From the NCBI GenBank assembly GCA_963716735.1, contig OY970321.1, positions 1,860,001-1,924,000 on the forward strand: 64,000 bases of DNA, written 5' to 3'. The notes under the pieces are model-generated. The model was not told where the DNA came from. It worked only from the letters and a program-made list of their open reading frames with translations, and searched no databases. Origin of the DNA: VRUE01 sp963716735. GTDB lineage: Bacteria > Actinomycetota > Thermoleophilia > Solirubrobacterales > 70-9. The first letter of the stretch is position 1. The number at the start of each line of letters is the position of its first letter. A program made the translations under genes and the position numbers. Positions 40,972-50,841 of the stretch are shown piece by piece.

Positions 40972-41111
40972 GCCGGCGCAAACATGTCCAGTTGCAGCGC
41001 GTTGACTTCGAGTTAAGCCAGGCAGGGCGCATGCGTGGCGGCTGATCGCTCGGATACGATTCGGCGGCTTGTTTCCCCGTATGGAGGCGGGGGAGCTGCA
41101 AGCGACGATCC

Positions 41112-42533
41112 GTGGCTGCTAATTCCTTAGGCGAGGAGAAAAGCCCGGCGCAAGCCCGGGGAGTCACCCCCGCGCGAATTGCGGCCATGGTGGCCCTCGC
41201 GATCGTCGTCATCGCACTTGCCGTCGTCCTCTTTGGCGGCGGTGGCGGCCACAAGTACAACCTCGTGTTCCAGAACGCCGCCCAGCTCGTGCCCGACAAC
41301 CAGGTCCTGATCGGCGGGCAGGCGGTTGGCTCGGTGGAAAGCATCAGCCTTACCGACGACAACCTGGCCGAGATCGAAGTCAGCGTCGACCAGCAGCTGC
41401 ACGAGGGCTCGACCGCGGTGATCCGCGCCACCTCGCTCTCGGGCGTCGCCAACCACTACATCTCGATCAGCCCGGGGCCGAACAGCAACCCGGCGCTGGA
41501 CGACGGCGACGTCCTCGACCTCGGCTCCACCACCACCGAGGTCGACCTCGATCAGTTCCTCAACACCTTCCCCAACCCGGTACGACGCGCCCTCGGTCAG
41601 TTCGTCCGCGGCAACGCCGAACAGTTCAGGGACCGTGGCGAGGACGCCAACCAGACCTTCAAGTACTTCGGACCCGGATTGAACCGGGCGACCGCCTTCG
41701 TCAGCGAACTCAATGCCGACCAGAATTTGCTCGAACGCTTCGTCGTCAGCTCCAGCAAGCTCTCCACCGCGGTCGCCCAGCGCGGCAACGAGCTCTCCAG
41801 CGCGATCTCCAATGCCAGTACCGCCTTCGGCGCGATCGCCGAGCAGAACGAAGCCCTCGACCAGACGCTGCGGCTGCTGCCACCGTTCATGCGCCAGAGC
41901 AACACCACCTTCGTCAACCTGCGCGCCGCGCTCGACGACCTCGATCCCCTGGTCGAAACGGCAAAGCCGGCCACCAGGAACTTGGCGTCGTTCTTGAGCG
42001 AACTGCGCCCCGTGCTCTCCAAAGCCGTGCCGGTCTTCAAGAACTTCCGCCTCAGCGTCAACCGGCAGGGCTTCGCCAACGACACGGCGGAAGCGCTCGG
42101 CTTCCTGCCCGTCGTGCAGGAACGCTCTGCCACCGCCTTCCCGAACGCCGAACAGGCGATCGCGGATTTCCAGCCGACGCTCAACTTTGCCCGTGCCTAC
42201 ACCCCGGACATCTTCAACGGCTTCGGCAGTCTCGGCCAGATCTCCGGCTACTACGACGGCAACGGGCACTACGCTCGCGCCCAACTGGTCCTCAACCTGT
42301 TCAAGCGCAACAACGAAAGCAGCAGTAAAAACTACGGCCAGCTCGAACCGATCACGCCGAGCGAACAGTTCAACGCCTTCGGCAGCTCCGCCGCCGCTCG
42401 CCGCCCCTGCCCCGGCGGCGGCACCCAGTCTGCTGCCGACAACTCCAACCCCTTCACCGAACCGCCCTTCGCCGGCTCCGGCGTAAGCCCATCGTCCGCA
42501 TGCGACCCGGCCGACGCGCCAGGTGGACCATGA
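41112..42533 (+). CDS. MCE/MlaD-domain protein 1
   Basis: First of six consecutive MCE proteins. It has 473 residues: a basic N terminus, one membrane helix (IAAMVALAIVVIALAVVLFG), an MCE domain (about 48-120: YNLVFQNAAQLVPDNQVLIG, QAVGSVESISL, ATSLSGVANHYISISPG), then a long helical region (about 135-400) that in known MCE proteins builds a tube for lipids. A late motif (GYYDGNGHYARAQLVL) and a P/S-rich tail follow. GTG at 41112. The next gene overlaps in ATGA. No permease or ATPase gene adjoins the set. Confidence 0.9.
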   Translation: MAANSLGEEKSPAQARGVTPARIAAMVALAIVVIALAVVLFGGGGGHKYNLVFQNAAQLVPDNQVLIGGQAVGSVESISLTDDNLAEIEVSVDQQLHEGSTAVIRATSLSGVANHYISISPGPNSNPALDDGDVLDLGSTTTEVDLDQFLNTFPNPVRRALGQFVRGNAEQFRDRGEDANQTFKYFGPGLNRATAFVSELNADQNLLERFVVSSSKLSTAVAQRGNELSSAISNASTAFGAIAEQNEALDQTLRLLPPFMRQSNTTFVNLRAALDDLDPLVETAKPATRNLASFLSELRPVLSKAVPVFKNFRLSVNRQGFANDTAEALGFLPVVQERSATAFPNAEQAIADFQPTLNFARAYTPDIFNGFGSLGQISGYYDGNGHYARAQLVLNLFKRNNESSSKNYGQLEPITPSEQFNAFGSSAAARRPCPGGGTQSAADNSNPFTEPPFAGSGVSPSSACDPADAPGGP

Positions 42534-44041
42534 GGAAATGGCTACTCGCCGGCGGGCTGGTCATCGCGATCGTGGTCGTCGTGGTGCTGGTCGGCGGCGG
42601 TGGCGGCGGCAACGGTTATGTCGTCCGCGGCATCTTCGACAGCGGCGGCTTCATGGTCGCGGGTGAGGAAGTGCGCGTCGCCGGCGCGACCGTCGGTGAA
42701 ATCGAATCGGTCGGCGTGACGATGCCGGGTGAGGTCGACAGCTACGAGAACGGCAAGGCGCAGGCGGTTCCTGGCAAGGCGGTGATCGCGATGAAGATCG
42801 AAGATCCCGGTTTCCAGGACTTCCGCAGCGACGCCAGCTGCCTGATCCGGCCGCAATCGCTGATCGGCGAGAAGTTCGTCGACTGCACGCCCACCCTGCC
42901 GCGCGCTCCTGGCTCCGAACCGGCCCCGAAGCTGAAGCAGATCCCCGACGGGCAGCCGGGCGCCGGTCAGTACCTGTTGCCGCTGGGGAACAACAGCACC
43001 AGCGTCGACCCGGATCTGATCAACAACATCAACCAGCTGACCTACGTCCAGCGCTTCCGGCTGGTCCTGAACGAACTCGGCGCAGGCCTCACTGGGCGCG
43101 GCGAAGACATCGAGGAGGCGGTCAAGCGCGCAAACCCGGTCCTGCGCGACGCCGACCGAGTCATCGGCATCCTCAACGCCCAGCGCGATCAGCTGGCAAA
43201 GCTCACCGCCGACTCGGACGAGATCCTCGGCCCGCTTGCGCGCGACCGCAGCAGCGTCGCCGGCTTCTTCTCCAACGCCGGCGCAGCTGCTCAGGCCAGC
43301 ACCGAAAAGGGCGAGGCCTTGGAAGCGTCGCTGCAGAAGCTCCCCGCCTTCCTGCGTGAGCTGCGCCAGACGATGGGCAGCTTCGAATACTTCTCCAAGG
43401 CGGGCACGCCGGTCTCCGAATCGCTGGCCAAGGCCGCCCCGTCGCTGACCAAGGCGACTCGGGCGCTGACCCCGTTCTCGGCCGCCTCGACGGTCTCGCT
43501 GAAGTCGCTCGGCGCCAGCGGAGAAGTGGCCGGACCGAAGATCCGCGCGGCGAACCCGGTGGTCGAGAAGCTCCGCGATCTTGCCGTCAGCGGCGCTTCG
43601 CCCACCACCGAACTGGCCCAGTTTCTGGTCAGCACCAGAAAGACCAACGGCTTCGACGGCCTCGTCGACCTGATCTACAACAGCGCCGCGGCGACCAACG
43701 AATTCGATCAGTACGGTCACTTCACCCGCCAGCTCACGGCGCTGACCAATTGCATCGACTACGTGACCGCGCCGACCAGCGGCTGCTCGGCGAACTTCAA
43801 TGGCCCCTTTGCCCGCGAAGCATCGGCTTCCTCCAGCGCTCGTGCTCTCTACAGCAGGCTCCAGGAAGGACTGTCGGCCAAGACCGGCGGCACCTCGGCG
43901 GACGCGGCCACCTCCGCATCGCCGGGCTCGCTTGAGCCCACCCCGCAGGCCCCAAGCCTTGGCGAAGGCGAACAGCTCGGCGCCCGGGCGAGTGCCTCCG
44001 GACCCCAACGTGCCCTCCTCGACTACCTCCTGGGCCCATGA
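42530..44041 (+). CDS. MCE/MlaD-domain protein 2
   Basis: A 503-residue member of the MCE run. The helix WLLAGGLVIAIVVVVVLVGG is at the extreme N terminus, followed by the MCE domain (about 30-130: YVVRGIFDSGGFMVAGEEVR, VAGATVGEIESVGV, CLIRPQSLIGEKFVDCTP, which carries two cysteines) and the helical tube region. A late block NEFDQYGHFTRQLTALTNCI parallels the GxxDGxGHYxR motif of the first protein. The C-terminal 90 residues are low-complexity (S/T/P/A). I start at ATG 42530, overlapping the previous stop; the frame is open further upstream. Confidence 0.9.
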   Translation: MRKWLLAGGLVIAIVVVVVLVGGGGGGNGYVVRGIFDSGGFMVAGEEVRVAGATVGEIESVGVTMPGEVDSYENGKAQAVPGKAVIAMKIEDPGFQDFRSDASCLIRPQSLIGEKFVDCTPTLPRAPGSEPAPKLKQIPDGQPGAGQYLLPLGNNSTSVDPDLINNINQLTYVQRFRLVLNELGAGLTGRGEDIEEAVKRANPVLRDADRVIGILNAQRDQLAKLTADSDEILGPLARDRSSVAGFFSNAGAAAQASTEKGEALEASLQKLPAFLRELRQTMGSFEYFSKAGTPVSESLAKAAPSLTKATRALTPFSAASTVSLKSLGASGEVAGPKIRAANPVVEKLRDLAVSGASPTTELAQFLVSTRKTNGFDGLVDLIYNSAAATNEFDQYGHFTRQLTALTNCIDYVTAPTSGCSANFNGPFAREASASSSARALYSRLQEGLSAKTGGTSADAATSASPGSLEPTPQAPSLGEGEQLGARASASGPQRALLDYLLGP

Positions 44042-45444
44042 GGAACCGCAGCGGCATACAGGGAGTCGCGAGCAGCCCGGTGATCGTCGGCGCGGTCACG
44101 GTGCTGGTCGTGATCGTTGCCGTCTTCCTCGCCTACAACGCCAACAACGGCCTTCCCTTCGTCTCCACCTACAACCTCAAGGCCCGCGTGCCCAACGCCA
44201 ACGCCCTGGTCAAAGGCAACGAGGTACGGATCGGCGGCTCCCGGGTCGGTGTGATCAAGGAAGTGAAGCCGGTGCAGATCGGCAACGGTGCCATCGCCGC
44301 CGAACTCGACCTCAGTCTCGACAAGGGCGCAGAACCGATTCCGGCTAACTCGACGATGATCATCCGCCCCAAATCGCCGCTCGGCCTCAAGTACCTGCAG
44401 ATCGTCCCCGGCGATTCCCGCGAGGGCCTGGCGGCGGGGGAAACGATCCCACTGACGGCCTCGCGGCCCGAACCGGTCGACATCGACCAGTTCTTCGACA
44501 TGTTCGACGAGAAAACCAGAACCGCGATCCAGCGCAACAACGCCGGCTTCGGCAATGCCTTCGCCGGCCGCGGCCCGCAGCTCAACGCCGCCTTCGGCGC
44601 CCTCCGCAGCCTCGCCGAAAACGGTCAGCCGGTGCTGCGCACGCTGGTCGAACCAAGCACCAACTTCGGCGGCTTCTGGGAAGCGCTCGAGGCCCTTTCG
44701 GCCACGGTCGCTCCGGTCGCCGAGCAACAGGCGAGCATGTTCGTCGCCCTCGATCGCACCTTTGCCGCCTTCGCCCGAGTCTCGCGGCCATTCATCCAGG
44801 AAACGATCGTCAAAGGTCCGCCGACGCTCGAAGCGGTGACCGCCGACCTGCCGGCGTTGCGGCCCTTCTTCCGCGACACCGGGAACTTCTTCACCGCACT
44901 CAAGCCCGGCGCCCGGGCCCTGGGTGAAACCTCGCCGACGATCAACGCGGCCCTGCGTGCCGGCATCCCCGCGCTCAACCGCTCGCCTTCCCTGTACGCG
45001 CAGCTGAACCCGACGGCGGAAGCGCTGCTCGACTTCCAGGGCCAGGACGGCGTCTTCAACGGCCTCGAACTTCTCACGGACACCAACGAAGTGCTCGCCC
45101 CGGCGATCAAGTACATCGCTCCCGCACAGACCACCTGCAACTACCTCAGCCTCGTCTTCAACAATCTGGCCGACACCTTCAGCGAATCGAACGGCAACGG
45201 CAACTGGCTGGGCGCGATCGTCTTCGAGGCGCCTGATGGCCCGAACGCCGAGTCGGCGCCGTCCTCGGCGCCCGCCGACGGTCCAGGAGCGAAGAATCAC
45301 CTCCACTTCAACCCCTATCCCAAAACCGGCCAGGACGGGGTCTGTGAAGCCGGCAACGAGCACTACGCGATCGGTCAGACTGTGATCGGCCACTCGCCTG
45401 AGCTCTGGGGCGCGGCAACCACCAACGAAGAAGAAGAAGGCTGA
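44038..45444 (+). CDS. MCE/MlaD-domain protein 3
   Basis: A 468-residue MCE protein: membrane helix (VIVGAVTVLVVIVAVFLAYN), MCE domain (about 40-125: YNLKARVPNANALVKGNEVR, IGGSRVGVIKEVKPV, PLGLKYLQIVPGDSREG), then long helices. The C-terminal region has TTCNYLSLVFNNLADTFSES and a NGNGNWLGAIVF block. ATG at 44038 overlaps the preceding stop by 4 nt. Expected location: anchored in the membrane with the MCE ring and tube outside, as part of a multi-protein assembly with its five neighbours. Confidence 0.9.
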   Translation: MRNRSGIQGVASSPVIVGAVTVLVVIVAVFLAYNANNGLPFVSTYNLKARVPNANALVKGNEVRIGGSRVGVIKEVKPVQIGNGAIAAELDLSLDKGAEPIPANSTMIIRPKSPLGLKYLQIVPGDSREGLAAGETIPLTASRPEPVDIDQFFDMFDEKTRTAIQRNNAGFGNAFAGRGPQLNAAFGALRSLAENGQPVLRTLVEPSTNFGGFWEALEALSATVAPVAEQQASMFVALDRTFAAFARVSRPFIQETIVKGPPTLEAVTADLPALRPFFRDTGNFFTALKPGARALGETSPTINAALRAGIPALNRSPSLYAQLNPTAEALLDFQGQDGVFNGLELLTDTNEVLAPAIKYIAPAQTTCNYLSLVFNNLADTFSESNGNGNWLGAIVFEAPDGPNAESAPSSAPADGPGAKNHLHFNPYPKTGQDGVCEAGNEHYAIGQTVIGHSPELWGAATTNEEEEG

Positions 45445-46952
45445 TGGGACGCCTGCCGGAGCGCGATACCAGGGTCGGGGCCACCGACAGCCGCTTCAAG
45501 TGGCGGCCGAGCAACGCGGCGATCGCGGTGATCTTCATCCTCGTCTTCACCGTCGGCCCCTACCTGGCCTTCACCAAACACGTGCCCTTCACCGGCCACG
45601 GCTACACGCTCAACGCCACCTTCTCCAACGGCGTCAACATCTCGACCAACTCGCCGGTGAGGATCGCCGGGGTGGACGTCGGCAAAGTGATCGAAGTCGG
45701 CCGCGACGGCGACAACACCGAGGTCACCTTCACCGTCGACGGCAAGGGTCGGCCGATCCACGACGACGCCTTCGCCCAGATCCGCCCGCGAATCTTCCTC
45801 GAGGGCAACTTCTTCATCGACCTCGATCCGGGCAGCCCCAGCGCGCCTGAGATGGACGGTGGCGCGACGATCCCGGTCAGCCGCACCTCGACCGGCGTCC
45901 AGCTGGATGAGATCCTCACCGCGCTGCAGTCGCCTGTGCGCGCCGACCTCAGTCGCCTGCTGGAGAGCTTCGGCACGGCGCTGACGCACAAGCCGACCGC
46001 CGCCGAAGACGCGACCCAGCTGCCGGAGGTGAAAGGCAGGACCGGCGCCGAAGGGCTCAATGGGGCCCTCAAATACGGCGGTGACGCCGGCCGCTACAGC
46101 GCCCAGGTGACCAATGCCTTCCTCGGTACCAGCCCCGGCGACCTCTCCCGCCTGGTCGCCGGCGCCGGCCGCACCTTCGGCGCCCTCGCCAGGCGTGAGG
46201 CCGACCTGCAGGGATTGATCGTCAACTTCAACACCTTCACCGGCGCGCTCGCCGCCCAGTCGACGAACCTCTCGACGACGGTCGAACGGCTGGCACCGAC
46301 GCTGAAGGTAGGGCGTAAGTCGCTGGCCAGTCTCAACCGTACCCTGCCGCCGCTGCGCGCTTGGGCGATCGAGTTCCGCCCCGCGGTCGCCGAGCTGCCG
46401 GCGTTGATCTCCGCTGCGGAACCATGGCTTGCCCAGGCGCGGCCGCTGCTCTCGGGCAAGGAGGCCGGCGGTGTCGCGAGGCTGTTGCAGGAATCGGCAC
46501 CCGGGCTCGCCGGGGCCGCCCACGCGGGCATGTCGAACACGTTGCCTCAGATCAACCGAATCAGCCTTTGCCAGTCGCGCGTCTTCGTGCCGACCGGCAA
46601 CCAGACGATCGAAGATCGTTTCCAGACGGGCCCTAACTACCGTGAGTTCTTCTATTACCTGGCGAACTTCTCCGGTGTGACCGGTAATTTCGACGGCAAC
46701 GGGCCCTACCTGCGTGTGCAGCCCGGCGGCGGCGGCACCCTGGTCAAACAGGAGAACCCCTCGGGCAACCTCAGCACCGATAAACAGGACTGGGCCAACG
46801 TGGTCGCCGCGCCGGAAGGTGTGCAACCGCAGCTCGGCGGCCGTCCGCCAAAGAAGCCCGACGTGCGCTGCTCCACCCAGCCCGTCCCCGACGTAAACGG
46901 CAAGCTAGGTCAGGTTGGGCCACCGAGCCTGACGGCGGTGAGTCGTCCATGA
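45444..46952 (+). CDS. MCE/MlaD-domain protein 4
   Basis: A 502-residue MCE protein: helix (AAIAVIFILVFTVGPYLAF), MCE domain (about 48-130: YTLNATFSNGVNISTNSPVR, IAGVDVGKVIEVGRDGDNTE, IFLEGNFFIDLDPGSPSAP), tube helices to about 400, then NFDGNGPYLRVQPGGGG and a polar tail. ATG overlaps the previous TGA by one base (TGATG). The order and overlap show the six genes are one translation-coupled operon. Confidence 0.9.
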   Translation: MGRLPERDTRVGATDSRFKWRPSNAAIAVIFILVFTVGPYLAFTKHVPFTGHGYTLNATFSNGVNISTNSPVRIAGVDVGKVIEVGRDGDNTEVTFTVDGKGRPIHDDAFAQIRPRIFLEGNFFIDLDPGSPSAPEMDGGATIPVSRTSTGVQLDEILTALQSPVRADLSRLLESFGTALTHKPTAAEDATQLPEVKGRTGAEGLNGALKYGGDAGRYSAQVTNAFLGTSPGDLSRLVAGAGRTFGALARREADLQGLIVNFNTFTGALAAQSTNLSTTVERLAPTLKVGRKSLASLNRTLPPLRAWAIEFRPAVAELPALISAAEPWLAQARPLLSGKEAGGVARLLQESAPGLAGAAHAGMSNTLPQINRISLCQSRVFVPTGNQTIEDRFQTGPNYREFFYYLANFSGVTGNFDGNGPYLRVQPGGGGTLVKQENPSGNLSTDKQDWANVVAAPEGVQPQLGGRPPKKPDVRCSTQPVPDVNGKLGQVGPPSLTAVSRP

Positions 46953-48346
46953 GCGAACGGGATCCAAACGTGAGCCGCCTGCGCCACTTCCGTGCCTCGC
47001 TCTCGCGGCAGTCGCGCGGACGCGGCAAAGACTCGATCGCGATCGCCATCTTGACCGTGCTCGCGATCACGATGACGCTGTGGATCTTCACCCAGCAGAA
47101 AGCCTCGCTGCCCTCGTGGGCGCCTTTCGTCGGCGAAGACTTCTCCCACATCACGGCTGACTTCAGCGATGCGCAGGCGGTGACGCCCGGCCAGGGACAG
47201 GCAGTCGTGATCTCCGGCATCCAGGTCGGCAAGATCTCCTCGGTCGAACTCGAAGACGGTCACGCGGTGGTCGGCATGGACATCGAGCCGAAGTACATGA
47301 AGCTGATCCATGCCAACGCCAGCCTGCTGCTGCGGCCGAAAACCAACCTCAACGACATGACGGTGGAGATCGAACCCGGCAGCGGCGAGCAGCATGTCGA
47401 AAGCGGCCACCGTTTCCCGCTCTCGCGCACCGAACCGAGCATCCAGTTCGAAGCGTTCCTCTCGACCCTCGACGCCGACACCCAGCAATATCTCCAGCTG
47501 CTGGTCGCCGGTGGCGCCCAGGGGATCGGCGGCCGAGGCCGCCAGCTCTCAGGCGCCCTCCGCCGCCTCCAGCCCTTCTCGCATTACATCGCCGACCTGA
47601 ACCGGGCGGTGGCCCAGCGCCGTCTGGAGCTGGCCCGGGTAATTCACAGCTTTGGCCAGCTGACCACGGAGCTGGGCAGGCACGACTCCGAGCTGGAACG
47701 CTTCGTCAGCGCTTCCAAGGGCGCCCTCGGCAACTTCGCCAATCAGCAGCAGGCGATCCAGGAATCGCTGGTCGAGTTCCCCTCGACTCTCACCGCTTTG
47801 CGCTCGGCACTGGCCAGCTCCGACCGCTTCTCGACCGCGGCTCGACCGGCGCTCATCGGCCTGATTCCGCAGGCGCAGGCGTCGGTGCCGGCGTTCAAGG
47901 CCAATGAGCAGCTCTTCAAGCAGACGACGGCGCCGATCCGCGATCAGATCCGTCCGTTCACCCGGCAGATCCGTCCCGTGCTCACCCATCTCAACGAAGG
48001 CGCTCCGGACCTCAACACGTCGGTGAGCAACTTCGGCACCTCGCTAGGCGCGATCAACAGCCTGCTCAATGAGCTCGCGTACAAGCCGAAGGGGAGCAGG
48101 GAGAGCTTCCTCTTCTACCTACCCTGGCTAAACCACAACATCAACACGACCTTCAACCTCACCGACGGGGGAGGGCCGATAACCCGCGGCGTTGCGGTGC
48201 TCTCCTGTAATGGGTCCGAACTTGCCTATGGCCTCACGCTGGCAAAGCCGTATCTGAGGACCCTGCTGCAGGGCATTAGAATCCCGAGCCCCGAAGAAAT
48301 TCCAGCCGAAACGCCGTCCGGCCACTGCGAGCGCAGCTCGAAATGA
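46949..48346 (+). CDS. MCE/MlaD-domain protein 5
   Basis: A 465-residue MCE protein: a longer basic N terminus (RLRHFRASLSRQSRGRGKDS), membrane helix (IAIAILTVLAITMTLWIF), MCE domain (about 60-145: ADFSDAQAVTPGQGQAVVIS, GIQVGKISSVEL, LLLRPKTNLNDMTVEIEPGS), helical tube, and a late GGGPITRGVAVLSCNG region. ATG at 46949 overlaps the previous stop. It has the same architecture as its neighbours. Confidence 0.9.
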   Translation: MSERDPNVSRLRHFRASLSRQSRGRGKDSIAIAILTVLAITMTLWIFTQQKASLPSWAPFVGEDFSHITADFSDAQAVTPGQGQAVVISGIQVGKISSVELEDGHAVVGMDIEPKYMKLIHANASLLLRPKTNLNDMTVEIEPGSGEQHVESGHRFPLSRTEPSIQFEAFLSTLDADTQQYLQLLVAGGAQGIGGRGRQLSGALRRLQPFSHYIADLNRAVAQRRLELARVIHSFGQLTTELGRHDSELERFVSASKGALGNFANQQQAIQESLVEFPSTLTALRSALASSDRFSTAARPALIGLIPQAQASVPAFKANEQLFKQTTAPIRDQIRPFTRQIRPVLTHLNEGAPDLNTSVSNFGTSLGAINSLLNELAYKPKGSRESFLFYLPWLNHNINTTFNLTDGGGPITRGVAVLSCNGSELAYGLTLAKPYLRTLLQGIRIPSPEEIPAETPSGHCERSSK

Positions 48347-49887
48347 GCAAGCGAGCCCCCAGCACCGCGCAGCTGCTCGTCATCGCCGGTTTCGCCCTGT
48401 CCTGTTTCGGCATCCTGCTCTTCCTCTGGATCACCTTCGGCGGTCCGACCCCGTTCAAGGCCAAGCCGTACGAGATCAAGGTCCCCTTCACCGAGGCGAC
48501 CCAGCTCGCCCAACAGTCCGACGTGCGGATCTCCGGCGTCTCGGTCGGCAAAGTGCAGAACATCGAACAGTCGCCCGACGGCCAGCAGGCGCAGGCGACG
48601 ATCGACATCGAAGACAAGTACGCCCCGATCCCCACCGGCACCCGGGCGATCCTGCGGACCAAGACCCTGCTCGGTGAGACCTACGTCGAGTTGACGCCGG
48701 GCGACGCCGACGGTCCCAAGTTGCCCGACGGCGCCACTCTCGCGCGCGGCAACGTGGCCGAATCGGCTCAGCTCGACGAGATCTTCCGCACCTTCGACAA
48801 ACGTACGCGCGTCGCCTTCCAGGAATGGATGCAGGAAGGCGCCGTCGCGATCTCCGGCCAGGGCCAGTCCTTCTCCAACGCCCTGGCCGAGCTCGACCCG
48901 TTCTTCTCCGAATTCGACAAGGTCTTCCGCGTGCTCGATACGCAGCGGGTCGCGGTCAAGCAGCTGTTCAGCAATGGCACCGTCACCTTCCGCGCCTTGC
49001 GCGGGCGCGAAGGCGAGTTGGCCGGCCTGATCCGCAATTCCAACGCGGTATTCCGCACGACCGCCGCCCGCAACCGCGACATCGAAGCGTTGTTCCGTGC
49101 CTTCCCCACCTTCGAGGACGAGCAAAGGCTGACCTTCAACCGGCTCAAAGAGTTCGCCCTCAACTCCGATCCGCTCTTCCGCCAGCTGGTGCCGGCGGCC
49201 GAACAGCTCTCGCCGACCCTGGTCGCCTTCTCGAACCTGGCACCGCAGGCGAAGGGCTTCTTCGAGGGGCTGGAAACAGTCATCGACCGCGCGCCCAGCG
49301 GCTTCCCCGCGCTGCGCAAGTTCCTCCGCGGGGACTTCCCCGTCCTCCTGCGGTCCCTCGATCCCTTCCTGCGCAACCTCAACCCGATCCTCACCGGTCT
49401 CGGCCTCTACAAACAAGAGGTCACCTCGCTGCTGGGGAACGTGGCGGCGGCGACCAACGGGGTCCACAACAATGCGGCCGGCGATCAGATTCACTTCTTG
49501 CGTTTGCTCGGCCCGCTCGGCCCGGAAACGCTGGCGACCTACCCCAACCGCACCACCACCAACCGCAACAACCCCTACAGCCGGCCGGGAGCCTACAGCC
49601 GCCTGGCCAAGGGTCTACTCAACTTCGATACGCGCCAGTGCAGCTCGGGAATCACCGCGACGCTAAATTCGAACACGCCAAATGAAAAAGCATTCAATGA
49701 AAGGACCAACGGCGATGTCGCCAAAGCGACGGACTTCTTCAACCGACTGAAGCACTTCGCCTTCGGCGACCAGGACAGCTCATCCAGCATCCCTGCTCCG
49801 GGCTGCGAACCACAGGCGCCTCTCCAGCCGATCTACGGCAGCGGCCCGCCAACGACCTACCAGCACACGTTCGAACAGGGCAAATAG
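48343..49887 (+). CDS. MCE/MlaD-domain protein 6
   Basis: Last of the MCE run, 514 residues: helix (LLVIAGFALSCFGILLFLWI), MCE domain (about 40-130: YEIKVPFTEATQLAQQSDVR, ISGVSVGKVQNIEQSPDGQQ, LRTKTLLGETYVELTPGDAD), tube helices, and a C-terminal region with three cysteines (QCSSGIT, PGCEPQ). ATG overlaps the previous stop. The stop is followed at once by a 9-bp terminator-like stem. The set mirrors the six MceA-F proteins of mycobacteria in number, but lacks the yrbE permease pair beside it. Confidence 0.9.
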   Translation: MSKRAPSTAQLLVIAGFALSCFGILLFLWITFGGPTPFKAKPYEIKVPFTEATQLAQQSDVRISGVSVGKVQNIEQSPDGQQAQATIDIEDKYAPIPTGTRAILRTKTLLGETYVELTPGDADGPKLPDGATLARGNVAESAQLDEIFRTFDKRTRVAFQEWMQEGAVAISGQGQSFSNALAELDPFFSEFDKVFRVLDTQRVAVKQLFSNGTVTFRALRGREGELAGLIRNSNAVFRTTAARNRDIEALFRAFPTFEDEQRLTFNRLKEFALNSDPLFRQLVPAAEQLSPTLVAFSNLAPQAKGFFEGLETVIDRAPSGFPALRKFLRGDFPVLLRSLDPFLRNLNPILTGLGLYKQEVTSLLGNVAAATNGVHNNAAGDQIHFLRLLGPLGPETLATYPNRTTTNRNNPYSRPGAYSRLAKGLLNFDTRQCSSGITATLNSNTPNEKAFNERTNGDVAKATDFFNRLKHFAFGDQDSSSSIPAPGCEPQAPLQPIYGSGPPTTYQHTFEQGK

Positions 49888-49889
49888 CA

Positions 49890-49919
49890 CACCATCTTCG
49901 CTTCGCCCGAAAGATGGTG
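49890..49919 (+). terminator. Hairpin after the MCE operon
   Basis: CACCATCTT pairs with AAGATGGTG around a 12-nt loop, starting just after the final MCE gene stop. No T-run follows on the plus strand. It lies between two convergent genes. Confidence 0.5.
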
Positions 49920-49940
49920 GGCGCGGGTGGGGTCCGTAGG

Positions 49941-50735
49941 TCAGCCCTGCGGGGTGCAGGGTATGGCCAGGGCGCCAGTGAGGATCGTCGTTGCTGCGAC
50001 GCCGGGGGTGTGGGCTTCGTTTTTGAATACCGTTTTCGGCGTTTTGACCTTGAAGACGCCGTCGGGGCATCTGGCTTCCAGGTAGCCGACCTTCTTGCCC
50101 TTGTAGGTATAGGTCCGCCCGAGCTTGAATTTGAAGTCGAGAGCGGAGCCGCTGCCGCCGGCGATCACAGGGACTTTGGCAATTGAGTGAAGGCCATTAC
50201 CTTTCTTCGCGATCGTAACCGTGGTGACGATCGCGGCGGGCACGGGCACGGTGAGGAAGGTGTGGATCAACAGCGTCACCTTGCCACCCTTTTCGCCGCC
50301 GTTGAAGACGGTGATGGGGCTCGCAACCTTGAGCGGCGCCTGTTCGGGGAAGGCGATCTCCGCGTGGGCAAGGCCGCTTCCGAGCACCGTCGTGCCGCAG
50401 ACTTTTTTCGCTGCTTTGGTGTCCTGCGCCTCGAGCTGGCCGGCTTTGCAAACAGGCAGTCCTTTGACGCTGACCCTTACGTCCTTGTCGACGTCGACCA
50501 CCGTTTCCCGGAAGGCCGGGGGGTGGGTTCCGTCGGTCGTGGTGATCTTGCCTTCGACAGTGGCGGTGATCGGTGCGTACGTCGTCTTCGGCAGCGCCCT
50601 CGGCGAGAAGGAACCGCCGAAGGTGAGCTTCAGATTGCTCACTCCGACCGTGGTCTTGGCCCCATCGGCGATCGCCACTGCGCCCAGCGCCAGTACCGCA
50701 CTCATGGCGAGTGCGACCATCAGGTTTCTACGCAT
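49941..50735 (-). CDS. Secreted four-cysteine protein, paralogue 4 (function unknown)
   Basis: A 264-residue exported protein: signal peptide (MVALAMSAVLALGAVAIADG), GGSFSPRALPKTTYAPITAT, TTTDGTHPPAFRETVVDVDK, LPVCKAGQLEAQDTKAAKKV followed by CGTTVLGSG, ITVFNGGEKGGKVTLLIHTF, GGSGSALDFKFKLGRTYTYK, EARCPDGVFKV and AIPCTPQG. It is the closest relative of paralogue 5, with which it is tandem on the same strand, so the two are a fairly recent duplication. Convergent with the MCE operon. Function unknown. Confidence 0.8.
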   Translation of the reverse strand: MRRNLMVALAMSAVLALGAVAIADGAKTTVGVSNLKLTFGGSFSPRALPKTTYAPITATVEGKITTTDGTHPPAFRETVVDVDKDVRVSVKGLPVCKAGQLEAQDTKAAKKVCGTTVLGSGLAHAEIAFPEQAPLKVASPITVFNGGEKGGKVTLLIHTFLTVPVPAAIVTTVTIAKKGNGLHSIAKVPVIAGGSGSALDFKFKLGRTYTYKGKKVGYLEARCPDGVFKVKTPKTVFKNEAHTPGVAATTILTGALAIPCTPQG

Positions 50736-50841
50736 GTCCTCCTCCTCTTTTCGTGCTCTGCCCCTCGCCCACCACGGAATATCACACTTATCGTTGCACA
50801 GGGACCGAAAAGGAACTCGTACAGGACCGAAAGGTCAAAGA

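Noticed and set aside
41002..41007. TTGACT as a -35 for the MCE operon
   Set aside because: No -10-like sequence 16-18 nt downstream; left unassigned.
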